Shown piece after piece: positions 23,249-31,256 of a stretch of 64,000 nucleotides of DNA. Under the pieces are notes generated by a model, which was given only the letters and a program-made list of their open reading frames with translations, was not told the origin of the DNA and did not search any database. The translations under genes and the position numbers were made by a program. Positions within the stretch are counted from its first letter, which is position 1; every line of letters begins with the position of its first letter. This stretch comes from a virus, in the IMG/VR virus record IMGVR_UViG_3300043395_003089, positions 1-64,000 of that record; one strand, 5' to 3'.

Positions 23249-23920
23249 ATGAACGAAATCGCTTGTCTCGATCATGGGTTCGTCGCGCTTGTAGACGTCA
23301 TGGGCAACGACCGTACGCCCGCGCAGTGCGCGCGTACGTCGTTCCGCAACGCGCAACAAGAACGCACCGAGGAACAAGACGCCAAGTTGACCGACTACCT
23401 CGTACGGCATCGACACACGACGCCCATCGAGTTTTGTCAGGTTCGGTTCTACATGAAGATGCCGATCTTCGTCGCGCGTCAGCTCGTACGGCACCGCACC
23501 GCGAGCATCAACGAAGTCTCGTATCGCTACGTGCAGGCGGCGCGCGAATTCTACGTGCCGGCGCCCGAGCGATGCCAGCGCAAGGCCGAGACGAACAAGC
23601 AGGGCTCATCGAGCGAGATCGTCGAGCGCCCGGATCTCGTGAGGCGCATGATCGAGAACGCGGGCAATCGCGCCTTCGATGACTACGAGCAGCTCCTCGC
23701 GTATGGACTCGCTCCCGAGCTGGCGCGTACGGTCTTGCCGTGCGGCACGTACACCGAGTGGTACTGGCAGAACGATCTCCACAACACGCTGCACATGCTC
23801 GGGCTACGTCTCGATGCGCATGCGCAGTACGAGATCCGCGTGTTCGCCGAGGCGATGCTCGCGCTACTTCGCCCGGTGTTCCCGACGATCCTCGGGGCAT
23901 GGGAGCGCGCCAGGACGTAG
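23249..23920 (+). CDS. thyX: Flavin-dependent thymidylate synthase
   Basis: Contains RHRTASINEVSYRY at residues 81-94, the ThyX signature that binds FAD and dUMP, and matching flanking helices. Length (223 aa) is normal for the family. It methylates dUMP to dTMP using methylene-tetrahydrofolate and NADPH, and would use dUMP made by the dCMP deaminase at 12,966. ATG 23249 is set by copy I and the stop is part of copy J. Confidence 0.95.
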   Translation: MNEIACLDHGFVALVDVMGNDRTPAQCARTSFRNAQQERTEEQDAKLTDYLVRHRHTTPIEFCQVRFYMKMPIFVARQLVRHRTASINEVSYRYVQAAREFYVPAPERCQRKAETNKQGSSSEIVERPDLVRRMIENAGNRAFDDYEQLLAYGLAPELARTVLPCGTYTEWYWQNDLHNTLHMLGLRLDAHAQYEIRVFAEAMLALLRPVFPTILGAWERART

Positions 23921-23943
23921 CTGTCAGACCAGCGAGCTAAGGT
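23919..23943 (+). promoter_or_regulatory. Dyad promoter element, copy J
   Basis: AGCTGTCAGACCAGCGAG, then C and TAAGGT, 7 bases before ATG 23951. Its first bases are part of the thyX stop codon. Confidence 0.8.
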
Positions 23944-23950
23944 CGCCTGC

Positions 23951-24436
23951 ATGGGTTCAGACGACGCTTTCAGCTTCAAGTCCGGGTCACCGAACACGCC
24001 AGAGCCAGCGCCCAAGCCGAGCGAGTACACGCCGGCCTGGCCAAAGGTGATCAACATGGTCATCCGCGGGTTCACGAATCCGCAGGCGCCCGCCGATATC
24101 CACGAGATCGCCGGGCTCGTCGTCGCCGATATGCGCGAACGCGACGAACAAGGCGCTAAGAAATACGGTGTGCACCTACAAGCTGGCAACGGGCGGCGGC
24201 ATCTCGTCGACGCCTACCAAGAGGCGCTCGACAAGACCGTCTACTTGCAGGCCTGGATCGACGAGCACATCGCGATCGAGCAGTGGCTCGCCGTGGAGCG
24301 TGGCGAAATTGACGAAGCGAAGGCCCGAACGACTTTCAGCCGACTCCAACTAGAAGTTGTCGAGATGTTCGGTACCTCGGTACTCGATTGCCTCAAGCTG
24401 CGCTCGATGATCAAGCTCGAAGCCGAGACCAAGTAG
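23951..24436 (+). CDS. Phage helical protein with MazG-like centre, 161 aa
   Basis: After a Pro/Ser-rich start, residues 55-105 read DMRERDEQGAKKYGV, GNGRRHLVDAYQEALD and KTVYLQAW. This pattern is common in phage proteins related to all-alpha dNTP pyrophosphohydrolases, but the full EExxE/ExxD set is not clear. It may act on the nucleotide pool. Two bases separate its stop from the helicase ATG. Confidence 0.6.
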   Translation: MGSDDAFSFKSGSPNTPEPAPKPSEYTPAWPKVINMVIRGFTNPQAPADIHEIAGLVVADMRERDEQGAKKYGVHLQAGNGRRHLVDAYQEALDKTVYLQAWIDEHIAIEQWLAVERGEIDEAKARTTFSRLQLEVVEMFGTSVLDCLKLRSMIKLEAETK

Positions 24437-24438
24437 AC

Positions 24439-26202
24439 ATGCAGCTCACCGATGAACAACTCGCGATCGTTGACGCCGGGCGTGGCAAAGACGACATCTT
24501 GATCGAAGCCGTTGCAGGCTCGGGCAAGACCAGCGCTTTGCTCGCGACGCTCGACGTCATGCCGCAACGCTCGATCTTGGTGACCGCGTACAACGCGCGG
24601 ATCGCCGACGAGTTGGTCAAGCGAGCGCCGAGGGCCAAGCGCGGCTCGGCGATCCACATCAAGACGTTTCACGCCGTCGGGCGCCAGATCGTGCTCAAAC
24701 ATTTTCCAGGAGCACAATTTGATCGTAGCGGCACCGACGAGATCATCGCGGCGGCTGCTGGCGAAGCCAGCCTCGCATATCCGCTGCGCCGCGCCGCCGT
24801 ACGATTGCTCCAACGCTACAAAGAGACGATGGGCGCCGATACGCTCGTTGTCGCCGAGCCCGAGGAGCTGCTCGAACTAGGCCACAACTACGATCTGTTC
24901 GGCAAGCTCACGGCCGCGCAGGTTGATCATGTGGTCGATGTCGCGGCGCGTGGCTACGAGCTCAGCTTCCATCCCGAAACCTTCAACAAGCTCGATTTCT
25001 GCGACATGCTGTGGTTGCCGATGGCGCTCAACCTCGCGCCGCCGTCGCGCTATCAGGCGATCGTCGTCGACGAGTGGCAGGACATCAACATCCCGCAGTT
25101 GGAGCTGATCCGCCGGCTCTGTCTGCCGTCGACGCGGCTGATCATGGCCGGCGACGGACACCAAGCGATCAACGCTTGGCGTGGCGCCGTCGCGGGCGTC
25201 GTGCGCCAGTTGATGTGCGACGAGCGCAAGGCGAAGGTCATGACGCTCACGATCTCGTTCCGTTGCAGCAAGGCCGTGATCGACGCTGCGCGAGCGCTCG
25301 TGCCCGAAGTCCGGGCGTTGCCCGACGCGCTCGAAGGCTCGGTCACGACTGTCGGCCTGCGCGACGTGCCACGCATGATCATCGCGCGGCCGAGCGACGA
25401 GATCCACACGTTCGTGTTGTCGCGCAACAACGCCGCGCTACTCGACACGGCGCTCTTGCTCTGGCGCGAGGGCGTGCGCTTTCAGCTCAATGCAGGTCAG
25501 GAGATGCTCGCGCCGCTGTTCGAGTTGCTCGACAAGTTGGATCTGCGTACGCCCGATCTGTTTCGCAAGTCGCTCAAGAAATGGCACGCCGAGGCGCTGG
25601 AGAAAGCCGAGACCGCGGGCTCGATCGAGCAGATCGAACGCGTCAACGAGCAACACTCGATGCTGCACTCGGCGGTGAGCTACGTCGCGCCGACGGGGCT
25701 TCGCAAGCTCCTCAACACGATCTTGGAAGTTGGCAAGACCGGTGTGCTGCTCTCGACCGTGCACAAGGTCAAGGGCCTCGAAGCCGATCGCGTGTTCTTG
25801 CTCAAGCAGACGTTCAATCGTCACAAGGCTGTGCCAGTGTGGCAGCGCGTTGGTGGTGACGAGCACGGCGACGAGCGGATCGATTACATCAAGGTCGGCG
25901 TGTTCAAAGCCGGTGACGACAGCGACGAGGCGAACATCGAATACGTCGCGATCACGCGCGCGAAGGAGCACTTGATCTGGGTCAACATGCCCGAGCGCGA
26001 GCACGAGGAGCTGCCCGCCGAGCCGCTGATCCCACAGATGCTCGCGTCGCTGACCGATGCGCAGCTCGCCGAGGAATTCGAGAAAGCGGAGGGCGAGTTG
26101 ATGCGCTACTCCTCGATGGGCGAGCAAGACAAGGCCGATCATTGGGCGAAGTACGCCAAGCTGATCGCAGCCGAACAATCCAAGCAGGAACGCGCACGAT
26201 GA
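24439..26202 (+). CDS. UvrD/Rep-type SF1 helicase, 587 aa
   Basis: Walker A AGSGKT at residues 26-31, motif II IVVDEWQDIN, motif III AGDGHQAINAWRGA, motif IV SFRCSKAV, motif V STVHKVKGLEADRV and motif VI EYVAITRAKEHL are all present and in order. A 3'-5' translocase role in replication, repair or recombination is expected. A longer frame starts at 24388, but ATG 24439 lies right after the previous stop and begins at the usual Q-motif (LTDEQ). Confidence 0.92.
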   Translation: MQLTDEQLAIVDAGRGKDDILIEAVAGSGKTSALLATLDVMPQRSILVTAYNARIADELVKRAPRAKRGSAIHIKTFHAVGRQIVLKHFPGAQFDRSGTDEIIAAAAGEASLAYPLRRAAVRLLQRYKETMGADTLVVAEPEELLELGHNYDLFGKLTAAQVDHVVDVAARGYELSFHPETFNKLDFCDMLWLPMALNLAPPSRYQAIVVDEWQDINIPQLELIRRLCLPSTRLIMAGDGHQAINAWRGAVAGVVRQLMCDERKAKVMTLTISFRCSKAVIDAARALVPEVRALPDALEGSVTTVGLRDVPRMIIARPSDEIHTFVLSRNNAALLDTALLLWREGVRFQLNAGQEMLAPLFELLDKLDLRTPDLFRKSLKKWHAEALEKAETAGSIEQIERVNEQHSMLHSAVSYVAPTGLRKLLNTILEVGKTGVLLSTVHKVKGLEADRVFLLKQTFNRHKAVPVWQRVGGDEHGDERIDYIKVGVFKAGDDSDEANIEYVAITRAKEHLIWVNMPEREHEELPAEPLIPQMLASLTDAQLAEEFEKAEGELMRYSSMGEQDKADHWAKYAKLIAAEQSKQERAR

Positions 26203-26474
26203 GCAATCGCTACAAAGTCTGGCCGGCGCTTCCCGATGGCTCTCGCGACAGCGAACGCATCTTGCTGCGCACGGGCCTATCGAAAGACGCCCCCGACTTC
26301 GGCGAGAACGACATCGAAGACTTTTTCGGCTCGCTCGTCGAGCTGGCGCAGCTCGCGCGCGAGACGCGCGGCTACGTCGGGCGCGTGTACATCAGGCAGT
26401 TTTTCCCGGGCGAGATCACCACCAAGAGCTGGATCGTCGAGGCCGACGATACCGTTATCGAGGGCTGGCACTGA
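26199..26474 (+). CDS. Unknown protein, 91 aa
   Basis: Alpha/beta protein with an acidic middle (ENDIEDFFGSLVELAQL) and a beta-rich end. Coupled to the helicase by ATGA, so likely made in proportion to it. Its TGA stop touches promoter copy K. No family recognised. Confidence 0.65.
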   Translation: MSNRYKVWPALPDGSRDSERILLRTGLSKDAPDFGENDIEDFFGSLVELAQLARETRGYVGRVYIRQFFPGEITTKSWIVEADDTVIEGWH

Positions 26475-26497
26475 CTGTCAGACCAGTGAGGTAGCGT
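26473..26497 (+). promoter_or_regulatory. Dyad promoter element, copy K
   Basis: GACTGTCAGACCAGTGAG, then G and TAGCGT, 8 bases before ATG 26506. This copy fixes the start of a gene that is otherwise out of frame. Confidence 0.75.
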
Positions 26498-26505
26498 AGG
26501 TCTCG

Positions 26506-27173
26506 ATGAAGACCAGCTATCAGATCGCACCGCGAGCGGCGTCAACCTGTTCGACAATGATCGCGGCGTGACCTGTATCGATCTGACGACGTTGCCGATC
26601 ATCAATCGCAAGATGGTCAAGAGCGTCGCGCTGAAAGACGCCGCGTCGATCGCGTGGAAGCTTCAGTACGCGCGGGCCTATCAGAAGGTCTACAAGGACT
26701 ACGTCAAGAACAAGTTCCCCGGCCTGACCGAGCACAACGGGTTCTCGCCGCCTCGAACGCAGGCCGAGGCCGTGAGAAGCTCGCGGGCTACATCATGGGC
26801 AAGGAGCTCGAATTCAAGATCAAGGGCTACTCGTCTGCCGCCAGTCTCGAAGGTCATCGAGAAAGTGAAAGCCAAGGGCAAGCTCAACGGGCCCGAGACG
26901 CTCATGGCCGAGGCGATCTTTGAAGTCGAGTCGTTCCTGAGCGCCAACCCGGCGAAGCTGCACCATGACTGGCTCGTCGGCAAAGAGAAGATGAACGGCG
27001 CGACCGTGCGCGGCCTAGCCTATCAGCTCTCGCAGATCGTGTTCTCGATCATCGTCGGTCAGACGTGGTTCAGCGATTGCCCGACGCCCGACGACAACAC
27101 GGTCACGCACAAGACGCAGCACGGCGACGTCGTGATCGCGGCCGAGCTGCGCGAGATCGAGATCAAGCTGTAG
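26506..27173 (+). pseudogene. Unknown gene interrupted by three apparent frameshifts
   Basis: Promoter copy K points to ATG 26506, but the natural reading (SDRTASGVNLFDNDRGVTCI) is in another frame from about 26,515. The frame changes again near 26,775, where EKLAGYIMGKELEFKIKGYS is the natural reading, and returns near 26,850 (VSKVIEKVKAKGKLNGPETL) to the stop at 27173. The pattern fits two missing bases and one extra base. Both frames give well-composed protein, so this is either a decayed gene or local sequencing error. Family unknown. Confidence 0.6.
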
Positions 27174-27196
27174 CTGGCAGACCAGCGAGCTAAGGT
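27172..27196 (+). promoter_or_regulatory. Dyad promoter element, copy L
   Basis: AGCTGGCAGACCAGCGAG, then C and TAAGGT, 9 bases before ATG 27206; begins within the TAG stop of the preceding gene. Confidence 0.8.
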
Positions 27197-27205
27197 CGTT
27201 GCGCG

Positions 27206-28009
27206 ATGGCAAAGACCTGGTGTTCTGTTTGCGGCGAGCGGCAGTTTCACGTTCCTGACAACGAGCTGCCAACGTGCGCGAATGGTCACGGCGGCGCTCC
27301 CGGCCTCGATCAAAGTGAAGCGCAAGCGCTGGGCTACGACACGTCCAAGCGCTTGCGCCGGATCATTCGAGTGCCGCGCGCCGAGGTGCACAAGCGACCG
27401 ACGATCGCGAAGCGCTCGCAGGACGAACGCGATCTGTCCGATGCAACGTGCACGCCGAAGTGGCTCGCGGATTTTCTCTACAAGGCCCGAGGCAATCGGC
27501 CGTTCGATCTCGACCCGTGCAGCAACGAACGCTCGCACATCATCGCGCATTGGTCATTCTCGCTAGAGAAGAAGCTCGACGGGCTCAAGCTTCCGTGGCG
27601 CGGTGAAGTCTTCAAGAACAACCCGTTCTCGGCGCCGATGCTGTGGCAAGAGAAAGCCGTCTACGAGCTGACGCTCGGTCGTTGCACCGAGCTCGTCGAG
27701 CTGTGCAAGATGGATCCGAGCACCGAGTGGTGGGGCGTTATCGCGCAGCCGATCGTTGCCGGTGGCGCGGATTGGAGCCATCGCGAGATCGTCTACACGC
27801 CGGACTTGTGGCTGTTCCGCGATCGCATCCAATACGACGAGCACCCGCTGTTGATCGAGAAACGCCGCTGCGAGATCGCCGAGGGCAAGCGCAAGGGCAA
27901 CAAGAGCGGCAAGAGCTCGAACAACTTCTGCTCGGCGCTGATCCATCATCGGTTCGACAAGCCGCGCTTGCCGCTCGAAGAATTCGCCGACCTGTGGATC
28001 AGGCCGTAG
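27206..28009 (+). CDS. Dam-like DNA N6-adenine methyltransferase with zinc ribbon, 267 aa
   Basis: The N-terminus (CSVCGERQFHVP ... CANGH) is a small zinc ribbon. From residue 85, TPKWLADFLYKA ... FDLDPCSNERSH ... WRGEVFKNNPFSAP ... IAQPIVAGG follows the order of phage Dam-type methylases, with NNPFS in the place of the usual (D/N)PP(Y/F/W). It would methylate adenines in phage DNA, perhaps against host restriction. The ribbon fusion is an unusual addition. Confidence 0.82.
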   Translation: MAKTWCSVCGERQFHVPDNELPTCANGHGGAPGLDQSEAQALGYDTSKRLRRIIRVPRAEVHKRPTIAKRSQDERDLSDATCTPKWLADFLYKARGNRPFDLDPCSNERSHIIAHWSFSLEKKLDGLKLPWRGEVFKNNPFSAPMLWQEKAVYELTLGRCTELVELCKMDPSTEWWGVIAQPIVAGGADWSHREIVYTPDLWLFRDRIQYDEHPLLIEKRRCEIAEGKRKGNKSGKSSNNFCSALIHHRFDKPRLPLEEFADLWIRP

Positions 28010-28067
28010 CTATCAGCCTGGCGCACCACCACTTGACGTCGGATTTCTCTTGTGGGAGCTTTGGGGC

Positions 28068-28160
28068 ATGGCGAAAAAGCACTGCAAGTTTGGCAAGGTC
28101 TCTCGTGGTCGTCGCAAGGGCCAGTGCCGAAAGTCGCGCAAGACGCGACGCAAGCGCTAG
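28068..28160 (+). CDS. 30-residue very basic peptide
   Basis: ATG 28068 follows GGGAG. About half of the 30 residues are Lys or Arg, with two Cys. It is the first of a run of small basic proteins that may bind and condense phage DNA or act inside the virion. The stop precedes the next promoter. No homologue is claimed. Confidence 0.6.
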   Translation: MAKKHCKFGKVSRGRRKGQCRKSRKTRRKR

Positions 28161-28183
28161 TCGATCGCTTTCTCGAAGCGGGC

Positions 28184-28189
28184 TATGAT
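28184..28189 (+). promoter_or_regulatory. TATGAT -10 with leader and Shine-Dalgarno
   Basis: TATGAT is 22 bases before ATG 28212 and GTGGAGG lies 8 bases before it. This is one of few promoters here with an ordinary leader. Confidence 0.45.
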
Positions 28190-28211
28190 GTCCGCTAGTG
28201 GAGGCTGATCA

Positions 28212-28544
28212 ATGTACGCGCTGAGATCCTACGAACAGACCGCGGTGTATGACCCCACGAATCCCGATCAACGGATTCGTGAAGGCTACGCCAGCGACCC
28301 GGGGCGCTGGACTTCCTACTACTGGAACCCAGTGGACACGGGTGCGCAGTTGCGCGGCTCGGGTCTCGGGATCTCGTGGTCGTCGCTCGGCTCGACGGCG
28401 CAGATCGGCGTGATCGCGGTTGTCGGCGCGCTCGCCGGCTACTTCACGTGGAAGCAGTGGGGCGACAAGCTCCGTCCGACCATGAAAAAGATCCCGATCA
28501 TCGGCTCGCAATTCGCCGGCTACAAGCGGCGGGGGCGGCGCTGA
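28212..28544 (+). CDS. Single-span membrane protein with basic tail, 110 aa
   Basis: Residues 1-55 are polar and Tyr-rich; about residues 60-80 (AQIGVIAVVGALAGYF) form one membrane helix; the end is Lys/Arg-rich (KRRGRR). No family recognised. It opens the block of basic and membrane proteins. Confidence 0.7.
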   Translation: MYALRSYEQTAVYDPTNPDQRIREGYASDPGRWTSYYWNPVDTGAQLRGSGLGISWSSLGSTAQIGVIAVVGALAGYFTWKQWGDKLRPTMKKIPIIGSQFAGYKRRGRR

Positions 28545-28547
28545 CCG

Positions 28548-28853
28548 ATGGCTCGCGTATCTGGTCGAACGATTCGAGCCATCCCATCGTTCAAGGCATT
28601 TTGCGCGTCCGTACACTCGACCAAGGCAGCGCGAACGCGCTGCGTCCGTCAATTGATGGACAGCGCCGAGACCAAGGCAGAGATGCGAGGCCTAGGGGCT
28701 CCGGGCTGCGTCGAGACGGTGAAGACGATCACCAAGCGTGACGGTAAAAAGGTCACGTTCCGTACGCGCGTTGGTGATGATTGCCCCAAAAGGATGCGGC
28801 CATCCACGCAGCATCTTCGGCCGTGGCAGTACAAATCGCAGGGTCGGCGCTGA
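28548..28853 (+). CDS. Small basic Cys-containing protein, 101 aa
   Basis: Strongly basic with four Cys spread along the chain. Starts MARVSGRTIRAIP and ends in an Arg/Gln tail. Three bases separate it from the gene before. Possibly a DNA-binding or internal virion protein, judged only from composition and neighbours. Confidence 0.65.
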   Translation: MARVSGRTIRAIPSFKAFCASVHSTKAARTRCVRQLMDSAETKAEMRGLGAPGCVETVKTITKRDGKKVTFRTRVGDDCPKRMRPSTQHLRPWQYKSQGRR

Positions 28854-28856
28854 CCG

Positions 28857-29105
28857 ATGGCTCGCACCGTCACCAGCGAGAACGCGCGGATCAACCGGCG
28901 CTGCGAAACAGCGCTGAAGGCCTTGAGCCCGCGCGAGTGCGACGCCCGAGCGGCGCTGCGCGCGAGCAACGCATGCGCCCACGTTCAATGGGGCACGCGG
29001 CTCGACAAGCACGCCAAGCGCGTGCTCAAGCGGCACGGGACATCATGCCCGGCGTTGCGCTTCGATGGATTCCACGGAACCCGCCGACGTCGGCGCCGTC
29101 GGTGA
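28857..29105 (+). CDS. Small basic protein ending in poly-Arg, 82 aa
   Basis: Starts MARTVTSENARINRRC, has five Cys and finishes with seven Arg. Two or three helices are likely in the middle. Such an Arg tail would bind nucleic acid. Three bases separate it from the previous gene. Confidence 0.65.
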   Translation: MARTVTSENARINRRCETALKALSPRECDARAALRASNACAHVQWGTRLDKHAKRVLKRHGTSCPALRFDGFHGTRRRRRRR

Positions 29106-29111
29106 TAGGCT
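29103..29111 (+). promoter_or_regulatory. Extended -10 promoter TGATAGGCT
   Basis: TGA TAGGCT is followed by 6 bases and ATG 29118. It overlaps the stop codon of the preceding gene. Confidence 0.65.
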
Positions 29112-29117
29112 AGGGCC

Positions 29118-29360
29118 ATGCCCGCGTTGATGTCATTGGAAGGCCCCCGGGTCACGCACCTGGACGAGATCCGCAATCAGCTCTACGCCGCAACACCGCG
29201 GAGCTGGTGGCGAGCACAGGCCTCGCTCAAGGGCTTCACCGAGCCGTTCATCGCGCACCCGGTGTGGCTGCTTCTTGGCATCTTCGGCGGCATGTGGCTC
29301 GCGGGCAGCAAGACGGGGCAGACGTTGATCGCGAAGGCGAAGTACAAGCCCGGGTCTTAG
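29118..29360 (+). CDS. Single-span membrane protein, 80 aa
   Basis: A polar, Arg-containing first half is followed by one membrane helix (VWLLLGIFGGMWLAG, about residues 50-66) and a Lys-rich tail. Same architecture as the gene at 28212. Confidence 0.65.
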   Translation: MPALMSLEGPRVTHLDEIRNQLYAATPRSWWRAQASLKGFTEPFIAHPVWLLLGIFGGMWLAGSKTGQTLIAKAKYKPGS

Positions 29361-29505
29361 TCGTTGCCGTTCGAGCTCGCGTCTCGCTTGCACGATGGCG
29401 CGGATGAGCAGCGCGGCGCGATCTGGTTGGTTGGGCATGCTCGGGTTCTAGTCGGGAGCCGATCGGGAGGGCAAGCGGGAGCGATCTCGGTGTAGGCTAG
29501 ACCGC
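29361..29505 (+). other. Short gap, no convincing gene
   Basis: 145 bases between two plus-strand genes. An 18-codon ATG frame (about 29,395-29,451) exists but lacks a ribosome site. The right end holds the next promoter. Confidence 0.4.
29491..29498 (+). promoter_or_regulatory. -10 promoter TG-TAGGCT
   Basis: TAGGCT at 29493-29498, 7 bases before ATG 29506, with TG directly upstream. Confidence 0.6.
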
Positions 29506-29823
29506 ATGGCCAAGCGGATCGACGATAGCCACCAGCCGTACAAGCGCACGCGCAAGCTCGGGCCCGGCCCCGATCGGAGCCCGCCCAAGCTTCAGGCGCG
29601 CGACTGGGAGTGTCATCGCGGGAAGCGGCCCTACGAGCAGATCTGCGTGTGGGTCGGCGAGGGCAAGCGCTCGAACACCACGAACCGGATGAATCGCGCG
29701 AAGAAAAAGCGCTACAACAAGCGCTATCGCGCGTGGGCGAAGACGCATCGCGCGGCGCTGCGCAACAAGGGCCGGATCGGCACGTATCGTTGCCACAAGA
29801 CCAAGCAGACGAGGTGCAAATGA
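29506..29823 (+). CDS. Basic Cys-containing protein, 105 aa
   Basis: Lys/Arg make up about a third of the chain. Cys occur at DWECHRG, EQICVW, YRCHK and TRCK. Aromatic residues alternate with basic ones in the centre (KKRYNKRYRAWAK). It is likely a nucleic-acid-binding or virion protein. Its stop overlaps the next ATG as ATGA. Confidence 0.65.
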   Translation: MAKRIDDSHQPYKRTRKLGPGPDRSPPKLQARDWECHRGKRPYEQICVWVGEGKRSNTTNRMNRAKKKRYNKRYRAWAKTHRAALRNKGRIGTYRCHKTKQTRCK

Positions 29824-29954
29824 GCGTATCGGGCAACAGCCGAGTCGTGCCGATCCGAGAGCGCGAGATCTTGGTGCTGCCGATCATAGACGCGACGCCG
29901 CCCGAGATGTATCGCCGGCTCGAAACTGACTTGCGGAAGGCGCTCAAGCGATGA
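29820..29954 (+). CDS. Small unknown protein, 44 aa
   Basis: ATG 29820 and stop 29952-29954 both overlap neighbours as ATGA. It has a hydrophobic strand (REREILVLPIIDA) and an amphipathic helix at the end. Function unknown. Confidence 0.55.
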   Translation: MSVSGNSRVVPIREREILVLPIIDATPPEMYRRLETDLRKALKR

Positions 29955-30121
29955 GCAAGCATCGCGTTGGACGCCCCAAGCGCACGAAGGCCGCGCGAGC
30001 TTGCCTCGCGCAGCGGATCCGCAAGCACTGTCGCAAAAAGAATTGCGAGCGGATCGAGCCCCGACGGCAAGCGATCGCGATCGCGTTCAGCCAGTGCCGG
30101 CGGCTTGGCTTCAAGGTCTGA
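29951..30121 (+). CDS. Small basic Cys-containing protein, 56 aa
   Basis: Starts MSKHRVGRPKRTKAAR (an AT-hook-like GRPK), and four Cys lie among Lys/Arg in the rest. Coupled to the previous gene. Its stop directly abuts the end of the convergent leader-like peptide gene. Confidence 0.6.
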   Translation: MSKHRVGRPKRTKAARACLAQRIRKHCRKKNCERIEPRRQAIAIAFSQCRRLGFKV

Positions 30122-30232
30122 CTAAAACGTAGCCTTAGCAGCCTCGTCCAGATGGCAAGCATCCTTGCGTGTCTTGAGCTGCTTGAGTGTTTCGGTGTTG
30201 AGCGAGAGCTTGGTGTTCTTGATTTTCTTCAT
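30122..30232 (-). CDS. Short RiPP-leader-like peptide, 36 aa
   Basis: The product starts MKKIKNTKLSLNTETLKQL, which lines up with MKKIKATKLTLRAETIKLL of the lanthipeptide-like precursor at 3382. The remaining 17 residues contain one Cys and one Thr and no double Gly, so it looks like a leader with a minimal or degenerate core. AAGGA lies 8 bases before ATG 30232. A second frame (MPYGTCRGLMKQPT...) covers the same bases and is coupled to the upstream stop, so this call rests mainly on the similarity. Confidence 0.5.
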   Translation of the reverse strand: MKKIKNTKLSLNTETLKQLKTRKDACHLDEAAKATF

Positions 30233-30286
30233 CGACGCATTCCTTGGTTGGTTGTTTCATCAAGCCACGGCAGGTGCCGTAGGGCA

Positions 30287-30589
30287 TCAAGTAGCGTAAC
30301 CCAGCTCGTAGAGTAATCGCATGAGGATGTCGCCATGACAGGCAAGCGGCGCGCAGTAGCAAGCAAGCGGCTTGTCACCGTCGACGAGCTCAGGGAGCGC
30401 GGCCATGAGCTGAGGCGAGCTACGAAGCCACGGCTCGTAGGCTTGAATCGCGAGCGCGCGATTGAGAACTTTGAAGCGCGCGATCGTTGATGGCAGATGC
30501 GAGTACGGGTTACCCCACTTCGACGGTCGGCCGATATAGACGTACTGATCCGGCCGCAGTCGAGTCGTGTTGAGATTGATCAGCCGCAT
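30287..30589 (-). CDS. DUF4326-like protein, 100 aa
   Basis: YIGRPSKWGNPYS near residue 17 and CYCAPLACHGDILMRL near residue 80 are the two conserved blocks of DUF4326 phage proteins. The Cys/His block may bind a metal. Biochemical role unknown. ATG 30589 lies within the end of the preceding small gene (10-base overlap). Confidence 0.8.
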   Translation of the reverse strand: MRLINLNTTRLRPDQYVYIGRPSKWGNPYSHLPSTIARFKVLNRALAIQAYEPWLRSSPQLMAALPELVDGDKPLACYCAPLACHGDILMRLLYELGYAT

Positions 30590-30726
30590 CGCGCTTCCGG
30601 CCAGCCGAGCAATCGCCGCACGCGGCGTTGACGCTCTTGTGCCTCTTGCTCGACACGCGCGATCTCCAGGCGGCACCAGACGCAACCGCACGTCGGTGAC
30701 ACAGGATGATGGTCGTGTTTCTTCAT
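30580..30726 (-). CDS. Small Cys-rich helical protein, 48 aa
   Basis: Begins MKKHDHHPVSPTCGCVWC, a His/Cys cluster able to bind metal, then a long charged helix. GGAG lies 12 bases before ATG 30726. Overlaps the DUF4326-like gene by 10 bases. Confidence 0.55.
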   Translation of the reverse strand: MKKHDHHPVSPTCGCVWCRLEIARVEQEAQERQRRVRRLLGWPEARCG

Positions 30727-30742
30727 GCCGCTCGTGCTCCTA

Positions 30743-31246
30743 TCACAACTCCTCGTCGAATTCTTCCTCGTCTTCGTCGTCGTGCATGCCGTGGAGCAGT
30801 GCCCGCATCTTGATCAACTCGGCTGCGCCCATCTCGCGTGGGTCATCCCAGAATTCGAGGATCGAGTACGAGACCACGTCGGGCGTCTTGCCGTTGGTCG
30901 ACGTCGGGAACAGCGGATCGAGCATCTCGCCCGCGAACTTGGCATTGACAGCCGACTCGCGCTCGCGCTCGTCGCGGATCTTGCGACGTAAGTCCGTCGT
31001 CGCGCGGCGCCTGGCCTCACGCGCGAGCTTGCGGCTCGACCGTGCCTGTCTGTAGTCGTAGACCAGCGCAGTCAGCCGGTTGTGGATCGGTTCGAGCGCC
31101 TTGAAGAATGCATCACGCTGTTGTTCACAGACATCGAGAACAGCTTGAGCGTCCTCGCGAGTCATGCGATACGCGACCGGCCACATGGTGTCGAGTGCCT
31201 CGGCAACGTACGTGTGGCGTCCAACGACGCAGTAGAGCGCGGGCAT
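30743..31246 (-). CDS. Unknown protein with acidic tail, 167 aa
   Basis: Long central Arg/Glu helices (coiled-coil-like, residues 45-100) and a C-terminal run of Asp/Glu. A longer frame reads through the promoter, but ATG 31246 fits the -10 of copy N by 10 bases. No family recognised. Confidence 0.65.
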   Translation of the reverse strand: MPALYCVVGRHTYVAEALDTMWPVAYRMTREDAQAVLDVCEQQRDAFFKALEPIHNRLTALVYDYRQARSSRKLAREARRRATTDLRRKIRDERERESAVNAKFAGEMLDPLFPTSTNGKTPDVVSYSILEFWDDPREMGAAELIKMRALLHGMHDDEDEEEFDEEL

Positions 31247-31256
31247 CTCGACAGGG

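Noticed and set aside
28008-28032. Further copy of the dyad element after the Dam-like gene
   Set aside because: Only AGCTATCAG and CC match; the right arm and -10 are missing, so it is counted as decayed rather than functional.
30135-30288. Frame starting MPYGTCRGLMKQPT, coupled to the DUF4326-like gene
   Set aside because: Kept as an alternative only; the overlapping leader-like peptide matches another gene of the window and was preferred.
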